Below are positions 51,976-62,507 of a stretch of 64,000 nucleotides of DNA, one piece after another. The DNA is taken from contig CM057142.1 of assembly GCA_029964075.1 (NCBI GenBank), positions 37,450,392-37,514,391 of the forward strand, in the 5' to 3' direction. The first letter of the stretch is position 1. The number at the start of each line of letters is the position of its first letter. Under the pieces are notes generated by a model. That model saw only the letters and a program-made list of their open reading frames with translations. It searched no databases and was not told the DNA's origin. Origin of the DNA: Patiria pectinifera (lineage: Eukaryota > Echinodermata > Asteroidea > Valvatida > Asterinidae). The position numbers and the translations under genes were made by a program.

Positions 51976-53204
51976 TATATAAGAGCAAGTTTTACTCGGC
52001 CTCCGAGATGATGTTTGCTCCTGAAAGGATCCGAGACCGCGGTCTCCCGCGGCGCCAAAATCGCTCCACGTCCGTGGAAAAATACGGAGGCTGTCTTCCG
52101 CCGGGTCGGACACTTCGGGTCGTCCTAATTTTCCCGTACGGACCGGCGATCCGTTTCGTCGATTTTTCGTGACTGCGTTTTGCACAGGAATTTGCCGTCG
52201 TGTGCGCTTTCACGTTGACTGCCTGGCCGCCCCCTGTGTTGGTTTTGGTTTTTCTGCGAGTCGAGACTGTGCGTGGTCAGCGTGGCTTCAACGTAGGGGT
52301 TCCGTTTACGTGTTCTACTTGGCCGTTCTACAAAAGTGTTCATCAAACGGTAGTCTGGGTTGACCTTGGTAAAATATTTTTTCTCCATGGTGCGTGGCCA
52401 CCAAGTGCCCCTATTCTTTCCTATGCTTTGCTTGCCGTTCCTGCGCCGAGTGCAATGAGTACTCAGAAGGACTACACATTAGTATGCCTTGCGCGGTCTG
52501 ATCAATCGAAAGTCTACACTGTGTATTTCCGGGCTCTGCGTAAAACCGTCGATGGCAATGCGTACTGCAGCCTGCTCCACACCCTGGAACGAGGTTGGGT
52601 CTACGGTGGTCGCTATGTTAAGTACAAGCGTGTGACGTGTAGAGTGCTGTTGCTTCCACCATGCATGCCGCCCCTGCGCTGAGTGCAACGAATACTCAGA
52701 AGGACTACACTAAGTAGGCCTTGCGCGGTCTGACCAATCAAAAGTCTACATTGCGTATTACTTCCGGGCTATGCGTAAAACCGATGGCAACGCGTACTGC
52801 AGCCTGTTCCACACCCTGGAAACGAGGTTGGGTGTACGGTGCTCGCTATTTGAAGCGCAAGCATGTGACGTGATATAGTGCTCTGTTGCTTCCATCATCA
52901 TTAATAGCTCCATGCTTCCACCAAGGCTGAGCGTTGTGAGTTCGCTGCCCGCCACGTATAATTCAGTGTCGCGTTATAATTTCGGGGGCCTGTTTGGGAT
53001 CAACAAAAGATGATTGCTTCAAATATCGCGATCTTAAACGCAGTCAAAAAACAAAAATCAACGAAAAAGTGTCCAACCCGGCAGAAGACACCCTTCACAT
53101 TTTTCCACGGACGTGGAGCCATTTTGGCGTCGCGGGAGACCGCGGTCTCGGATCCTTTCAGGAGCAAACATTTCTCGGAGGCCGAGTAAAACTTGCTCTT
53201 ATAT
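51976..53204. mobile_element. Long-inverted-repeat element, unit 1
   Basis: The left arm starts tatataagagcaagttttac at 51976 and runs to about 52184; the right arm is its complement, about 53036-53204. Shared inner blocks include gaccgcggtctcccgcg, gctccacgtccgtgg and a gactgcgtt word. The interior contains two diverged tandem copies of a ~230-bp block (52440-52670 and 52671-52910) marked by actcagaaggactacac and ttgcgcggtctga. No transposase frame is seen. The 52200-52682 open frame shows no known motif and is probably spurious. Confidence 0.7.
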
Positions 53205-53915
53205 AGATGGTTGAACCAACTTGAATACAAGTTGAATCGACTTTTTCCTCGCAGACGGTCTCGCAAATTGTAAGAAGTTAAAGTTTACGTTTGTTGAAGA
53301 GTCCAATACTGAAACTTAATTATGACCTTCCTCCATGATTCAGACCGTTTGTAATTTTATGGTAACACTCAACATTTTCATTTCAAATGACACCTTCACG
53401 TTTTATTTCATTATGATTTATTGTCAAAACTGTACAATCAGCCTTCGACTGTGTACTCCTTTTCACTACGTTTTCCAAATGCAACTGCCTCACAAAATAC
53501 CAATTTAACAGACCAACGGGAACATTTACAGACAGTTGCCATGGTGCACAATTATCATGTGCGTAAGTCGACGGGGGACAGGGGGACCCCCCCCCCCATT
53601 TTAAAGCAGGGGACATTGTTTGGTTCCCCCCCCCCACTTTTTCTTCCCCGAATAAAAATTGTAGCCTACTATAATGATTCTATTGCTCAGAATACATGTA
53701 GCTGATTACTCCAAACTCAAAACTTTAAAAGATAATCTTTTGCTGAAATTGGTTTTAGTGGTCAGAAATTGCCGTAGATCACACCACAGAAATTGCTTTT
53801 CTATAACTGCATGTCTCCTCAACTATATCCCCCATTTACATTTAACTCCCCACATTTTCCCAACACTACGCCCTACCCGATCTATGATCTATGATCGGGT
53901 AAATCAGCTTGTATA
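53205..53915. repeat. Flank of unit 1, also duplicated
   Basis: Words such as gttgaaccaacttgaata (near 53209), caatttaacagaccaacggg (near 53502) and the G/C-run segment near 53570-53640 recur at 55503, 55593 and 55660-55740. The C-run part resembles a small DNA element end. Confidence 0.6.
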
Positions 53916-54343
53916 TATATAAGAGCAAGTTTTACTCGGCCTCCGAGATGATGTTTGCTCCTGAAAGGATCCGAGACCACGTCCGTGGAAAAATACGGAG
54001 GGTGTCTTCCGCCGGGTCGGACACTTCGGGTCGTCCTTATTTTCCCGTACGGACCGGCGATCCGTTTCGTCGATTTTTCGTGACTGCGTTTTGCACAGGA
54101 ATTTGCCGTCGTGTGCGCTTTCACGTTGACTGCCTGGCCGCCCCCTGTGCTGGCTTTTCTTCGAGTGAAGTTTGTGGCACCCCTTAGCAAAATATTCTTT
54201 CTCCATGGTGCGTGGCCACCAAGTGTCCCTATTGTTTTTTATGCTTTGCTTGCCGCCACTGCGCCGACTGTAATGAATACTTAGAAGGACTACACATTAG
54301 TATACCTTGCGCGGTCTGACCAATCGAAAGTCTACACTGCGTA

Positions 54344-55062
54344 TAGTCTGGTTCCCAGACCAAAAGATTCCGACTATTGCTGAAGAATCTTAGGTCAGGT
54401 AGCCTCCGGTAATACAATGTATTACAACTTACATCACGTGACTAAAACGGGAGGAATTCATCCTTTTTCCGAAACTGTCCGAAGTTTGCCGAATTCATTT
54501 CGTCGACAATCGGATAGTGTCCGAGTATTTCCGAGTATAATATAGGTTTTATTAACTGCTAATTGCTGATTAAAAACTTTTAAAAACTAGTTGATAATTA
54601 ATATCCATTGCTTTTATTTAGAAAACTTGAAATTCAACGACGATTTTGCACTCGGATCGTATACGAGGGGCGAACTTTTTGCTGCGTCATGCACTAGTTT
54701 GAATTTGACGACCGTTACCGGCATTTTCCAAAACGCGGCGTGGTTTCAATTCGGCTCCGCCTGCTAACAGTGCTGTTTGGGTGTCCAACTTTGAAGATTC
54801 CAGGTTAAAATTAGTCAATGATTTTTTACAGAAGTATTAAACTGTATATCATTACTGTATGATATATGAAGCAAGTGATTTATTTTTAAAAAAATTATCG
54901 GAACATTAAAAGCTTTATGTGATAAAGCGATTTCGGAAACGAAGTCGAGCTTTGAAAAAGGGCCGTCAATGTCGTCATGTTTATTTTTAGCCACGGAGGC
55001 TGCCTGACCTACAATTTAGACGTGTAGACGTCGGGGGAAATTGTCAGGTCGGGGAACCAGAC
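54344..55062. mobile_element. 719-bp element with TAGTCTGGTTCCC end and 8-bp duplication
   Basis: The left end TAGTCTGGTTCCCAGACC and right end GGGAACCAGAC are inverted repeats. ACTGCGTA flanks both sides exactly (54336-54343 and 55063-55070). Unit 1 has the uninterrupted site near 52515-52525 (acactgtgta). The interior is AT-rich without coding capacity. The same end defines the 76-bp element at 16189-16264. Confidence 0.8.
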
Positions 55063-55268
55063 ACTGCGTACTATTTCTCGGCTGTGCGTAAAACTGTCGA
55101 TGGCAACACGTACTGCGGCCTGCTCGACACCCTGGAAACGAGGTTGGGCAAGCGTGTGACGTGTAGAGTGGTGTTGCTTCCACCATGCATGGCTGAGTGT
55201 TGTGAGTTCGCTGCGCGCCACGTATAATTCAGTGTCGCGTTATAATTTCGGGGGCATGTTTTGGGATC

Positions 55269-55478
55269 AACAAAGGATCGATGCATTGCTTCAAATATCG
55301 CAATCTTTGAACTACGTTGGGTTGGAATAACGAAGTGTGCATAAATAATAGTATCCATTGGCAGTTGTTGGCTAACAAAGGATCGATGCATTGCTTCAAA
55401 TATCGCAATCTTTGAACTACGTTGGGTTGGAATAACGAAGTTTGCATAAATAATAGTATCCACTGGCAGTTGTTGGCT
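55269..55478. repeat. Two-unit 105-bp tandem duplication
   Basis: Units 55269-55373 and 55374-55478 are almost identical (differences near gtgtgc/gtttgc and cattgg/cactgg). Since 105 is a multiple of three, the minus strand reads a repeated 35-residue string, but no family is recognised. Confidence 0.9.
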
Positions 55479-55856
55479 GTTTGACCTTGCTTTATTAGTA
55501 GGGTTGAACCAACTTGAATAAAGGTTTAATCGACTTTTTCCTTTAAGCCTTTCAAGTACGTTTTCTCATAAATGCCACTGCCTCACAAAATGCCAATTTA
55601 ACAGACCAACGGGAACATTTACAGACTGTTGCCATGGTACATAATTATCATGGGCGTCAATCGGTGGGGGACGGGGAACCCCCCCCCCCATGCATTTTAA
55701 AGCGGTGGACACTGTTTTGGGGGTCCCCCCCCACTTTTCTTCCCCGAATAAAAAATGTAGCTACTACATGTATAGTGATTCTATTACTCAGAATATATAG
55801 CTGATTCACTAACGCGGAGAGATTCTCTCCAATATGACATACAGGGTTTGAGTTTA

Positions 55857-56231
55857 GGCCCCCCCCCCCCAAAAAAAGTCTCCGGTTTCTGGTATGCGCG
55901 CGCGTCGCCGTAGCCATGCGCGTCAGCAAAATGAAAAAGTTTTTTTTTCAATGAAAGATGATGTCTCAAAACCGCCAAACTCACTGGTTTGACTGGAATC
56001 CTGCTGCTGCACAATTTTAACGTGTTTTTAGATGGGGTTATGATCGAGAATAAGCTTTATGTGGCCTCCCTGGTCTCCCATAATATTTGCACTAAGTTTA
56101 GTCGGGCACCATTTGCAGTCATCAGCCGACATTTGAAGCAAAAAAAAACAGGTAAAAAAAAAAAAGCCGCGTCGCCGCACCACTTTTTGGGCAAGCTCCA
56201 TACCAGAAACCGGAGACTTTTTTGGGGGGCC
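55857..56231. mobile_element. Inverted-repeat element with C/G-run ends
   Basis: Outer ggccccccc and ggggggcc are followed inward by aaaaaaagtctccggtttct (55871-55896 with ggtatg) and its complement at 56199-56223. Further inward, gcgtcgccg words appear at both sides. The interior has A and T runs. No clear target duplication. Confidence 0.6.
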
Positions 56232-56409
56232 TTACCTTTCACTCCAAACGAGACTTGCTTGGTGGTCTCTGGTTCTGTTGTTTCCCAATCTGTAATGTCC
56301 CATTGTGTCGGGTGTTGTGCGGTTGCAACTGGAAATCGTCTGGGTTGTCGAAGGGCTTGCAGCGAAGGGCAGTTGGTTCTAACGAGGCCGCGGTGCCGCA
56401 CGCGAATTT

Positions 56410-56775
56410 CTTTTCCGTAGACGGCATGCTCCAAAGTCATGAATAATTCAATAGTTTAATCCGGCCAGTATGTTTATTCCTGAAACCGAATAATGATATC
56501 AAGAGCATTGTTGTTATTTAGTCAACCAGTTACCTTTAAAGCATTTTAAAGTACGAACATCGTCGAGCTACCACACAGCGCGCTATGAGCTCTGGATACA
56601 AACATCCCGTCGTTCGAATCCACGTCGTCGCTTTTCATAACTGTTTTTCTTCTCTGAATTTATCTTTGAGATAATTTTATTTTAAGGGTAAAAAGAAAAC
56701 GACAACCTAAGTGCCTTGCAAGGATTCAAAGGACAACTGAATTATGCATGACTTTGGAGCATCCCGCCTACGGAA
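56410..56775. repeat. Diverged inverted repeat around gctccaaagtcatg
   Basis: The left arm, 56410-56452, includes atgctccaaagtcatg (56425-56440); the right arm, 56735-56775, has the exact complement at 56747-56762 and matching flanks (ttccgtag and ctacggaa). About 280 bp lie between. This may be the terminal or internal repeat of a degraded element to which the ORF at 56870-57362 belongs. Confidence 0.55.
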
Positions 56776-56869
56776 AGAAAAATCGAATGCCGCACTGGAA
56801 ACATGTGCGAAATTCTGCCCAGTATGTGCTGCATGCTGAAAGAAAAGAAAAGGGAGCCGTAGACTGCCG

Positions 56870-57362
56870 TGCAGGAGTGATGCTATTCTTTGTCTTGGCC
56901 CTTGGATGGCTCGGCTTTCTTGCTTGCTACGGCTTTTTCAGCTTTTTTGAGTCTCTTTTCGTCGTCAGAGTTATCTGCGAGGTCGCCTGCGACATACTCT
57001 TTCACTGTGGCACAGCCTTGGGCGGAACGGTCGGCTAGCTTGATGAGCTTTGACGCTCCTTAACGGCTTCAAGCATTTGGCCAAGAAACCCTTTAGCCGA
57101 ATCCGAATCGCCGAGGCTGATTGATCATGAGGCTAGTGCTGAATCGGCGAATCGTGTTGCCGTCGCTCTTGAATTCGTAAGGAATATCTGCTGACGTGCG
57201 TTGCTTCTGTAAGGCTGATTTGACTTTGCAATCTATAGAGCTTGATAAGTTCTGCATAACAAGCAGAATATCTTGGTTGATAACAGGCATCAACACCCGT
57301 TGGCCTGCAATCGCGAATATTCCAGGTGTGCCATTGTGTCGGTTTTTTGTTGTTTTTTGCAT
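56870..57362 (-). pseudogene. Decayed ORF with acidic DSDDEKR-type C-terminus
   Basis: The minus strand from 57362 reads MQKTTKNRH, later QRTSADIPYEFKSDGNTIRR. After frameshifts it reads LIKLADRSAQGCATVKEYVA and DLADNSDDEKRLKKAEKAV. The arrangement (coiled-coil-like N part, YEFK block, ADRS block, acidic D-D-E-K-R tail with Lys/Ala helix) recalls an ORF family I have seen repeatedly in invertebrate repeats, possibly the Gag-like ORF of tyrosine-recombinase retroelements. I cannot confirm that, and no recombinase is visible nearby. Confidence 0.4.
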
Positions 57363-57429
57363 GACATCTCAAAAAATGTGTCTGAAACCACATTTTTTGT
57401 GCATTGTGTAATGTAAGACATCGACACAC

Positions 57430-58259
57430 AACGTCTGTGTATGTATTATGTACAGTACATGACTAGTCGCCAGTACCGCTCGCTAACTATGGTATATGCA
57501 AGTTTTCACGCAACGATCTACCAATAAGAAAACGACTTTTAAGGTCAGCTTAGGCTTTAAGCATAATGAGCACCACCCCAAAAACCTCATATTGACGATA
57601 GCACCAAGACGTTCGTCTGGATATGAGTTCGATGTACCCCCCTTCCAGCAAACAGGTCGCTGGGAAGGGCAGATGAGCTTCACAGAATCTTGTGAAGGAA
57701 GTGGGGATGGCATTCTGGGTCATATATCATGACCTACGTATAAAGCATCTGGCTGCAGCTGTAGACCGCGGTTAGCCAATGCGCGGAAATACTATCCGAA
57801 AAGTTTGCCATAGAAATGCATACACACCATACCGGATGTGATTTCTTTTTCATTGCGGACCATGTGGACAAATTTTGAGCGTCGAATGATATGCATTTCG
57901 ACCCTTCGTGAATTCGAAACGGAGCCTGAGCAACTGTCAGGAGTTGAGAATTTACACAACAGATACGTTTTTTCTACATTATTATGCTTTTCAACCAAAA
58001 AGGGTGCCACATTTATTAATGGGAATAAAAGAGTGATGAATGACTCAGTCTTAACCGTACCGTACGGCCGTTTGAAACATTGCAGGGTCGTGGTCGAGAT
58101 GACTTGCAGGTCACAGGTCACGCAAAAGCTATCCAATCAGAGCGTTAATTCGTTAGCCCTTTCCAGCGTCCTGTTTGCAGGGCGGGGGTACGAGCGAAGG
58201 ACATGAGTTGCATAAAATAGTGACCGCATGAGGTCGCTGTTCGCGCTATATTTTAAATG
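57430..58259. other. Unassigned region
   Basis: Open frames at 57496-57732 and 57838-58206 (with opposite-strand shadows) have no recognisable motif or splice context. No repeat ends seen. Confidence 0.35.
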
Positions 58260-58593
58260 CACTGCAAAGCGAGGATATGCCGCCAATCGTTTACCGCATA
58301 CGGACGAATAATGGCGAACGCCTTGACCAAGGCTACTCGGAGGCTGGCTCTCTCAGGATGGATACTAAGAGAAGGATATCAAGTCAAGTATTGCGCTGGA
58401 CAAGGATGCTTTTATGAAGCAAAAGGCTTTCTTCACAATGAGTACATCAATAAAGACCTGAAGGCGCTGATGGTTAAATCATTAATCTGGAGTGCCATGT
58501 TATGTGCTGCAGAAACATGACCCTCTGGAAGGAGAACACGAACGATTGATGCTTGTGGGATGTGCATGGTTGCGGCAGGCGGATAGAAAGAAT

Positions 58594-59276
58594 CAGTGTT
58601 GTAGTCGAGTCCTCCTCATCCGAGTCCGAGTCCGAGTCCGAGTCCTTGAGCAAAGGACTCGAGTCCGAGTCCGAGTCCTTGTCAATTTTTGATGTCCGAG
58701 TCCGAGTCCGAGTCCGAGTCCTTGAAAAAAGGACTCGAGTCCGAGTCCGAGTCCTTATGTATTAAATTCAAGTCGCGGTTCACCAATACTATATTAACGT
58801 TTTCAAAATGTCACTATCAAATGTCAGGTGATAGAGAAGGGGTAATGGTTTTGGCTGTATGCACTATGCAATGCATTCATTATGTTTATAATGTACATTA
58901 AAAATAATGTACTTGCATTATGAATCAATTGATCATTGATCAATCGGCAAGTTATTTTTGCGAGCGGCAGAACTGCGGAATTCGGTTCCACAGCAAAACC
59001 AAATCAAGGTGAAAGACATAAAATAATTGAAATAAAACACCTAAAAAAGACCCGATTTTGCCGGACTCGAGCCGGACTCGAAGCCGAGTCCTCGAGTCGC
59101 GAAGACAAAGTGGTGTAAATTTAATGAGTTGGGGGGGGGGGGGGCAAAATGTCCCTGCCCCCCTCTAAAACTGATAAATCGAGAATGTGTTGAGAAATAC
59201 AAGCATTTTTTGGCAAAATTTTTTTTTGCCCCCCTCTAGAAAAAATCCTGGCGACGCCCATGGTCCTACAACACTG
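58594..59276. mobile_element. Second hexamer-ended hAT-like element, internally rearranged
   Basis: Starts CAGTGTTGTAGTCGAGTCC and ends GTCCTACAACACTG. GAAAGAAT flanks both sides exactly (58586-58593, 59277-59284). The left hexamer array and middle match 34230-35182 in inverse orientation with deletions. The right hexamer array is replaced by a truncated MITE (59099-59262). Confidence 0.85.
59099..59262. mobile_element. Truncated MITE nested in the hexamer-ended element
   Basis: From gcgaagacaaagtggtgtaa to the terminal GCGACGCCCATG it matches 10096-10255. The first ~105 bp of the family, including the left CATGGGCGTCGC end, are absent, so it was shortened together with the host hexamer array. 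Confidence 0.85.
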
Positions 59277-59600
59277 GAAAGAATCAACTGGCAAAATAGA
59301 ATTACAAATGAAGTTCTTGCAAGGGTTGGTCATATCAGAATTGGTTATTTTTTGAGTCAATTGAACGAAGACAGAAGAGATGGATAGGACATATCTTCAG
59401 ACATGATGGGATGCTGAAAGATGCTTTTGAAGGGAGACTTGGTGGAAAGAGACCAAGGGGAAGAGACAGAATAGCACTTGACAGGTGAAAAAACCCATAT
59501 CTTTTGGCATGAGAAGATTAGCACGAGACAGACAATCATGCATGGAGAACTCAATAATGAAGATTTAAATACTATTATTTTACCTCTTTTCCCCTCATTG

Positions 59601-60316
59601 TTCCATTGACTAAACCCTGCCCCAGGGCAGAATACTAACCTTTATACAGCCGTATGTTTGCGAACGCAATAGCGTGCCGGTTGTTAAGCAAAGCTAATCC
59701 GATTGCGTAATTATAGACGCTGTAACAGAGCAGCGAAATTCGTGAAACCCCTCCCCCCCCCAAAAAAAAAAATGGCCTTGTGAACGTCGTGTTTCTCCGA
59801 AAATATGCTTAGTATGATTGAAATGTTAAATATTAACGGAAAAAGAAATTATAAACTTCGGATCAGTGAAAAAAAAGTCGCCGTCATCGTTGCCGAAACC
59901 TCAATACTGGTTACTGGTAAAGCTGACCTTCAACCGTGAAGTCGGGAAGAAATCGCTCGAAAACGTCCCCAATTCTATGTATTTACAATGTATGTCAATA
60001 TCTAGGAATTTACGACAATTGTTATTTCACGACTAGTTGAACACTTAAATTATCTATGTTTATTCCGAACTTCAGCTTAATCTGTGGTTGCAAACGCAAG
60101 TGTTACACCTTGAACTATCTCCAAGAAAAAATTCAACGAGGATTTTTTTCCCGATCAACCCACGTGCATGGTTTTCAGCAAAGATCCTATAGCGCCGTAG
60201 GAGCTATGATTGACCGATTTCGGCCCGGGAACACAATGACGAAGCGCATATTAGCATATTCAATAGTGTCACTCGGCATGACTTGGCGTGGGTCTCGGTA
60301 TCGACCAATGGAAGCC
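59601..60316. other. Unassigned region
   Basis: AT-rich, with short C and A runs near 59750-59775. No coding motif or repeat terminus seen. Confidence 0.35.
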
Positions 60317-60325
60317 GGCAAAAAG

Positions 60326-60813
60326 GCAACCTCGTCTCCAGTGCTCACTTTATTTCCAGCCTCGTTTCCACTAGTAAGCCCTGGATAGGAAACGTTCTTC
60401 CCATATCTTGATTCGATACCGCAATTGGCTAGTAATGGATTTATATCGTGTGCTTGGTGTTGTTATTTACAACGTGTATTACGTGCTTTCACTATCATTG
60501 TAATTATAACGTCCACGCCTTCTCAAAAATATCCCTTTTCTTTCCAATTTGCTCATAGTAATGTGAAATGTGATCCTGCATATTGGCGGGATAAGATTGT
60601 AACATATTAACTTTAAAAAAACAATCGTGTTTTCTTAACTCGATGCTGTTTTTACCTCAGACACTGCATACAAAAACAAGCGCTAATGTAACGCACAGGC
60701 AGGCACCAGACTATTCCTCATTTGCATACGTGTTCAAAAATCTTGCACATGCAAATGATCCAATACCAGGGTGAGAGAGCAGGTAGTGGTGGGCGCGTAA
60801 TGGGGACGAGGTT
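60326..60813. mobile_element. DNA element with CAACCTCGTC ends and 9-bp duplication
   Basis: Left GCAACCTCGTCTCCA and right TGGGGACGAGGTT are imperfect inverted ends. GGCAAAAAG flanks both sides exactly (60317-60325, 60814-60822). A 9-bp duplication fits groups such as Mutator-like elements, though class is not proven. No transposase frame. A partial relative is at 2315-2475. Confidence 0.75.
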
Positions 60814-60822
60814 GGCAAAAAG

Positions 60823-61873
60823 GGTGATATTTGTTAATTAATAAATGAAGGAGGCTTTTATGCAAATTCTTCCTGCACACCATGATGGATAGGAACCTTA
60901 TTTATATTCGTGATGCTTGAAAGATTGACAGATATTGCCAACACCAGTTACAACTGTTAAAAATGCACGTAGACAGCTAGCCCATTTTCCCCTCAATTTC
61001 AACGAGAAGTTAGGAACATATCACCACGATTTTTAGCACATACTTGGATCATTATAAGTGAAATGAACCCTGAAAGTGGCATGAAGATACGGTTTTCAAA
61101 ACGGGAGGAATTATTTTTCAAAAAATTCGCCTGCCAACGAGAACATGTCTATGTGCATGTAGTTTCATTCAAAATAATGTGTTACGTAAACCTTTACAAA
61201 TCGCCCACGGCTGTATAGATAGACCTAAATGACAAATCAGGGACTTAATTCGATGGCAAACCGAGACTGAATTCGCTGGCACCTTAACGAATAACAATTG
61301 AATGCATTAAATTAGTGATGGGGCTCCGGCCCTATCACCCCTTGGTTTTGACTTCATTCTTCGTTGGATTTTTTTTGGGTGATCAACCAGGTTACCGTTT
61401 TAAAATCGTTAGAGTTATGTGATGTTTGTTTGTTGTTTCTTTGTTCGCGTTTTTGTTTTCTGGACAATATAGGCCCTGATTTCCTGCGGCGTTTCTTTCA
61501 AATGGAACCATGCAAATAATTTCAAACTTGGTATGAACGTCAACCCTGATACAGAATGTGCATACAAGTGTGACGTCATGATGACATCATCATTTATCAA
61601 ATTCAACTTTTCTTTTCGTGAAATTCGTGTTGCTAGAGTGCACAATTTCCAGTTATAACATCATCATGACTTTTTGTGTCTGGCATCTCTCGCTGAACGT
61701 TTGCCTATGTTGTATTATTAAAGCAAAATGCTTTCGTTTTCAAGTTACATTAATAAGTCATTGCATTCCCGGTAGTCCCCGAAGTAAAGGTTTTGTGCGT
61801 GAAAAAAATTGCCCAAATCGCTATCTATCAACTCACAAAAAAATAAACTCTGTATACTCAAACATGATTAAAC
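60823..61873. other. Unassigned region
   Basis: Contains a short hairpin gtgatggggc/gccctatcac at 61315-61338 and AT-rich sequence. The right part may be the 3' untranslated region or LTR of the minus-strand Gypsy element that follows, but no LTR signature is clear. Confidence 0.35.
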
Positions 61874-62495
61874 TTAGCACACAAAGAACACAGCTTCTGC
61901 CCAAGTTGCTGACCAGACTCTCCCAAACTGCATCAATCTTCGCTTGGAACCGTGCGGTGCTTCTCCTCTTGCTTGACCAAACTTGCCTTCGACCCACACT
62001 TCTCGGAAGACATCTTCCTTGATCGTGGCAAGCTTCCTCTTCAGTGTTGGCTTCCTAGTCGATAGTTCCTCTGGTGGTTCATCTGAAATCGCCTCCAGCG
62101 ACGGCAAAGACGACGCTGTCGAAGCTACAGGGGATATTGACGGGTGTCCTGATTAGGCCTACTCTACATAACGAAGGGGAAGTCTCCTGTTACGCCTTGG
62201 AATATGCCTTGGCAGTTCTCCCTCATTCTCCAAATTCGACCTTGGCTCTATCTCTTGAGCCTCTACCACATCACTCGACGGTGCGTACCACTGGGCACGA
62301 TTCCTCACTTAGAATCTCAGCACTCTCTTGTGCCTCTGTCAGCATTTCTGCTGCAGTTTCTTCAACTGTAGTGTCTATAACTGCTGCAGTTTCTTCTGCT
62401 GCTTGAACCCCCTCACTAGGGTTCTGTCCCTTCTTGTACCCCCAGGGTACAAGGGGTTTACCCTTGTATGGTTTCAGCCTATCACTGCGTACCAC
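61874..62495 (-). pseudogene. Gypsy 5 Pol C-terminal tail
   Basis: Two open pieces after the integrase: VRSDRLKPYKGKPLVPWGYK followed by a Glu/Thr-rich string (EETAA repeats), then PPEELSTRKPTLKRKLATIK. Low-complexity acidic tails of this type are common at Gypsy Pol ends. A frame change separates them near 62110-62270. Confidence 0.6.
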
Positions 62496-62507
62496 ACGTG
62501 GCTTGCT

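Larger units (their letters stand above)
53916..55790. repeat. Tandem direct duplicate of the 51976-53700 segment (unit 2)
   Basis: Restarts with tatataagagcaagttttac and follows the same order of landmarks as unit 1 (ctccatggtgcgtggccacc, gcgcggtctgaccaatc, gccacgtataattcagtgtc, caatttaacagaccaacggg). The right inverted arm is missing, and a 719-bp insertion (54344-55062) and a 105-bp internal duplication (55269-55478) have been added. One large direct duplication of ~1.9 kb is the simplest account. Confidence 0.7.
58260..59600 (+). pseudogene. Non-LTR retrotransposon C-terminal remnant, split by hAT-like element
   Basis: Before the insertion the plus strand reads KDLKALMVKSLIWSAMLCAAET. 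After it (from 59277), in broken frames, come RINWQNRITNEVLARVG and, shifted, RWIGHIFRHDGMLKDAFEG and GGKRPRGRDRIAL. These are the conserved thumb and C-terminal blocks of endonuclease-type LINEs (WTLxKE... RISWxDRITNEEVL ... RPRGRPR). Stops and shifts show it is dead. Confidence 0.7.

Noticed and set aside
52200..52682. 160-codon open frame in the long-inverted-repeat element
   Set aside because: It crosses the diverged tandem blocks, is not kept open in unit 2 (54100-54330, interrupted), and has no recognisable domain.
58620..58765. Ser/Glu- and Arg/Val-repeat peptides (also at 34945-35130)
   Set aside because: They are translations of GGACTC hexamer arrays at the ends of a transposon, in several frames at once.
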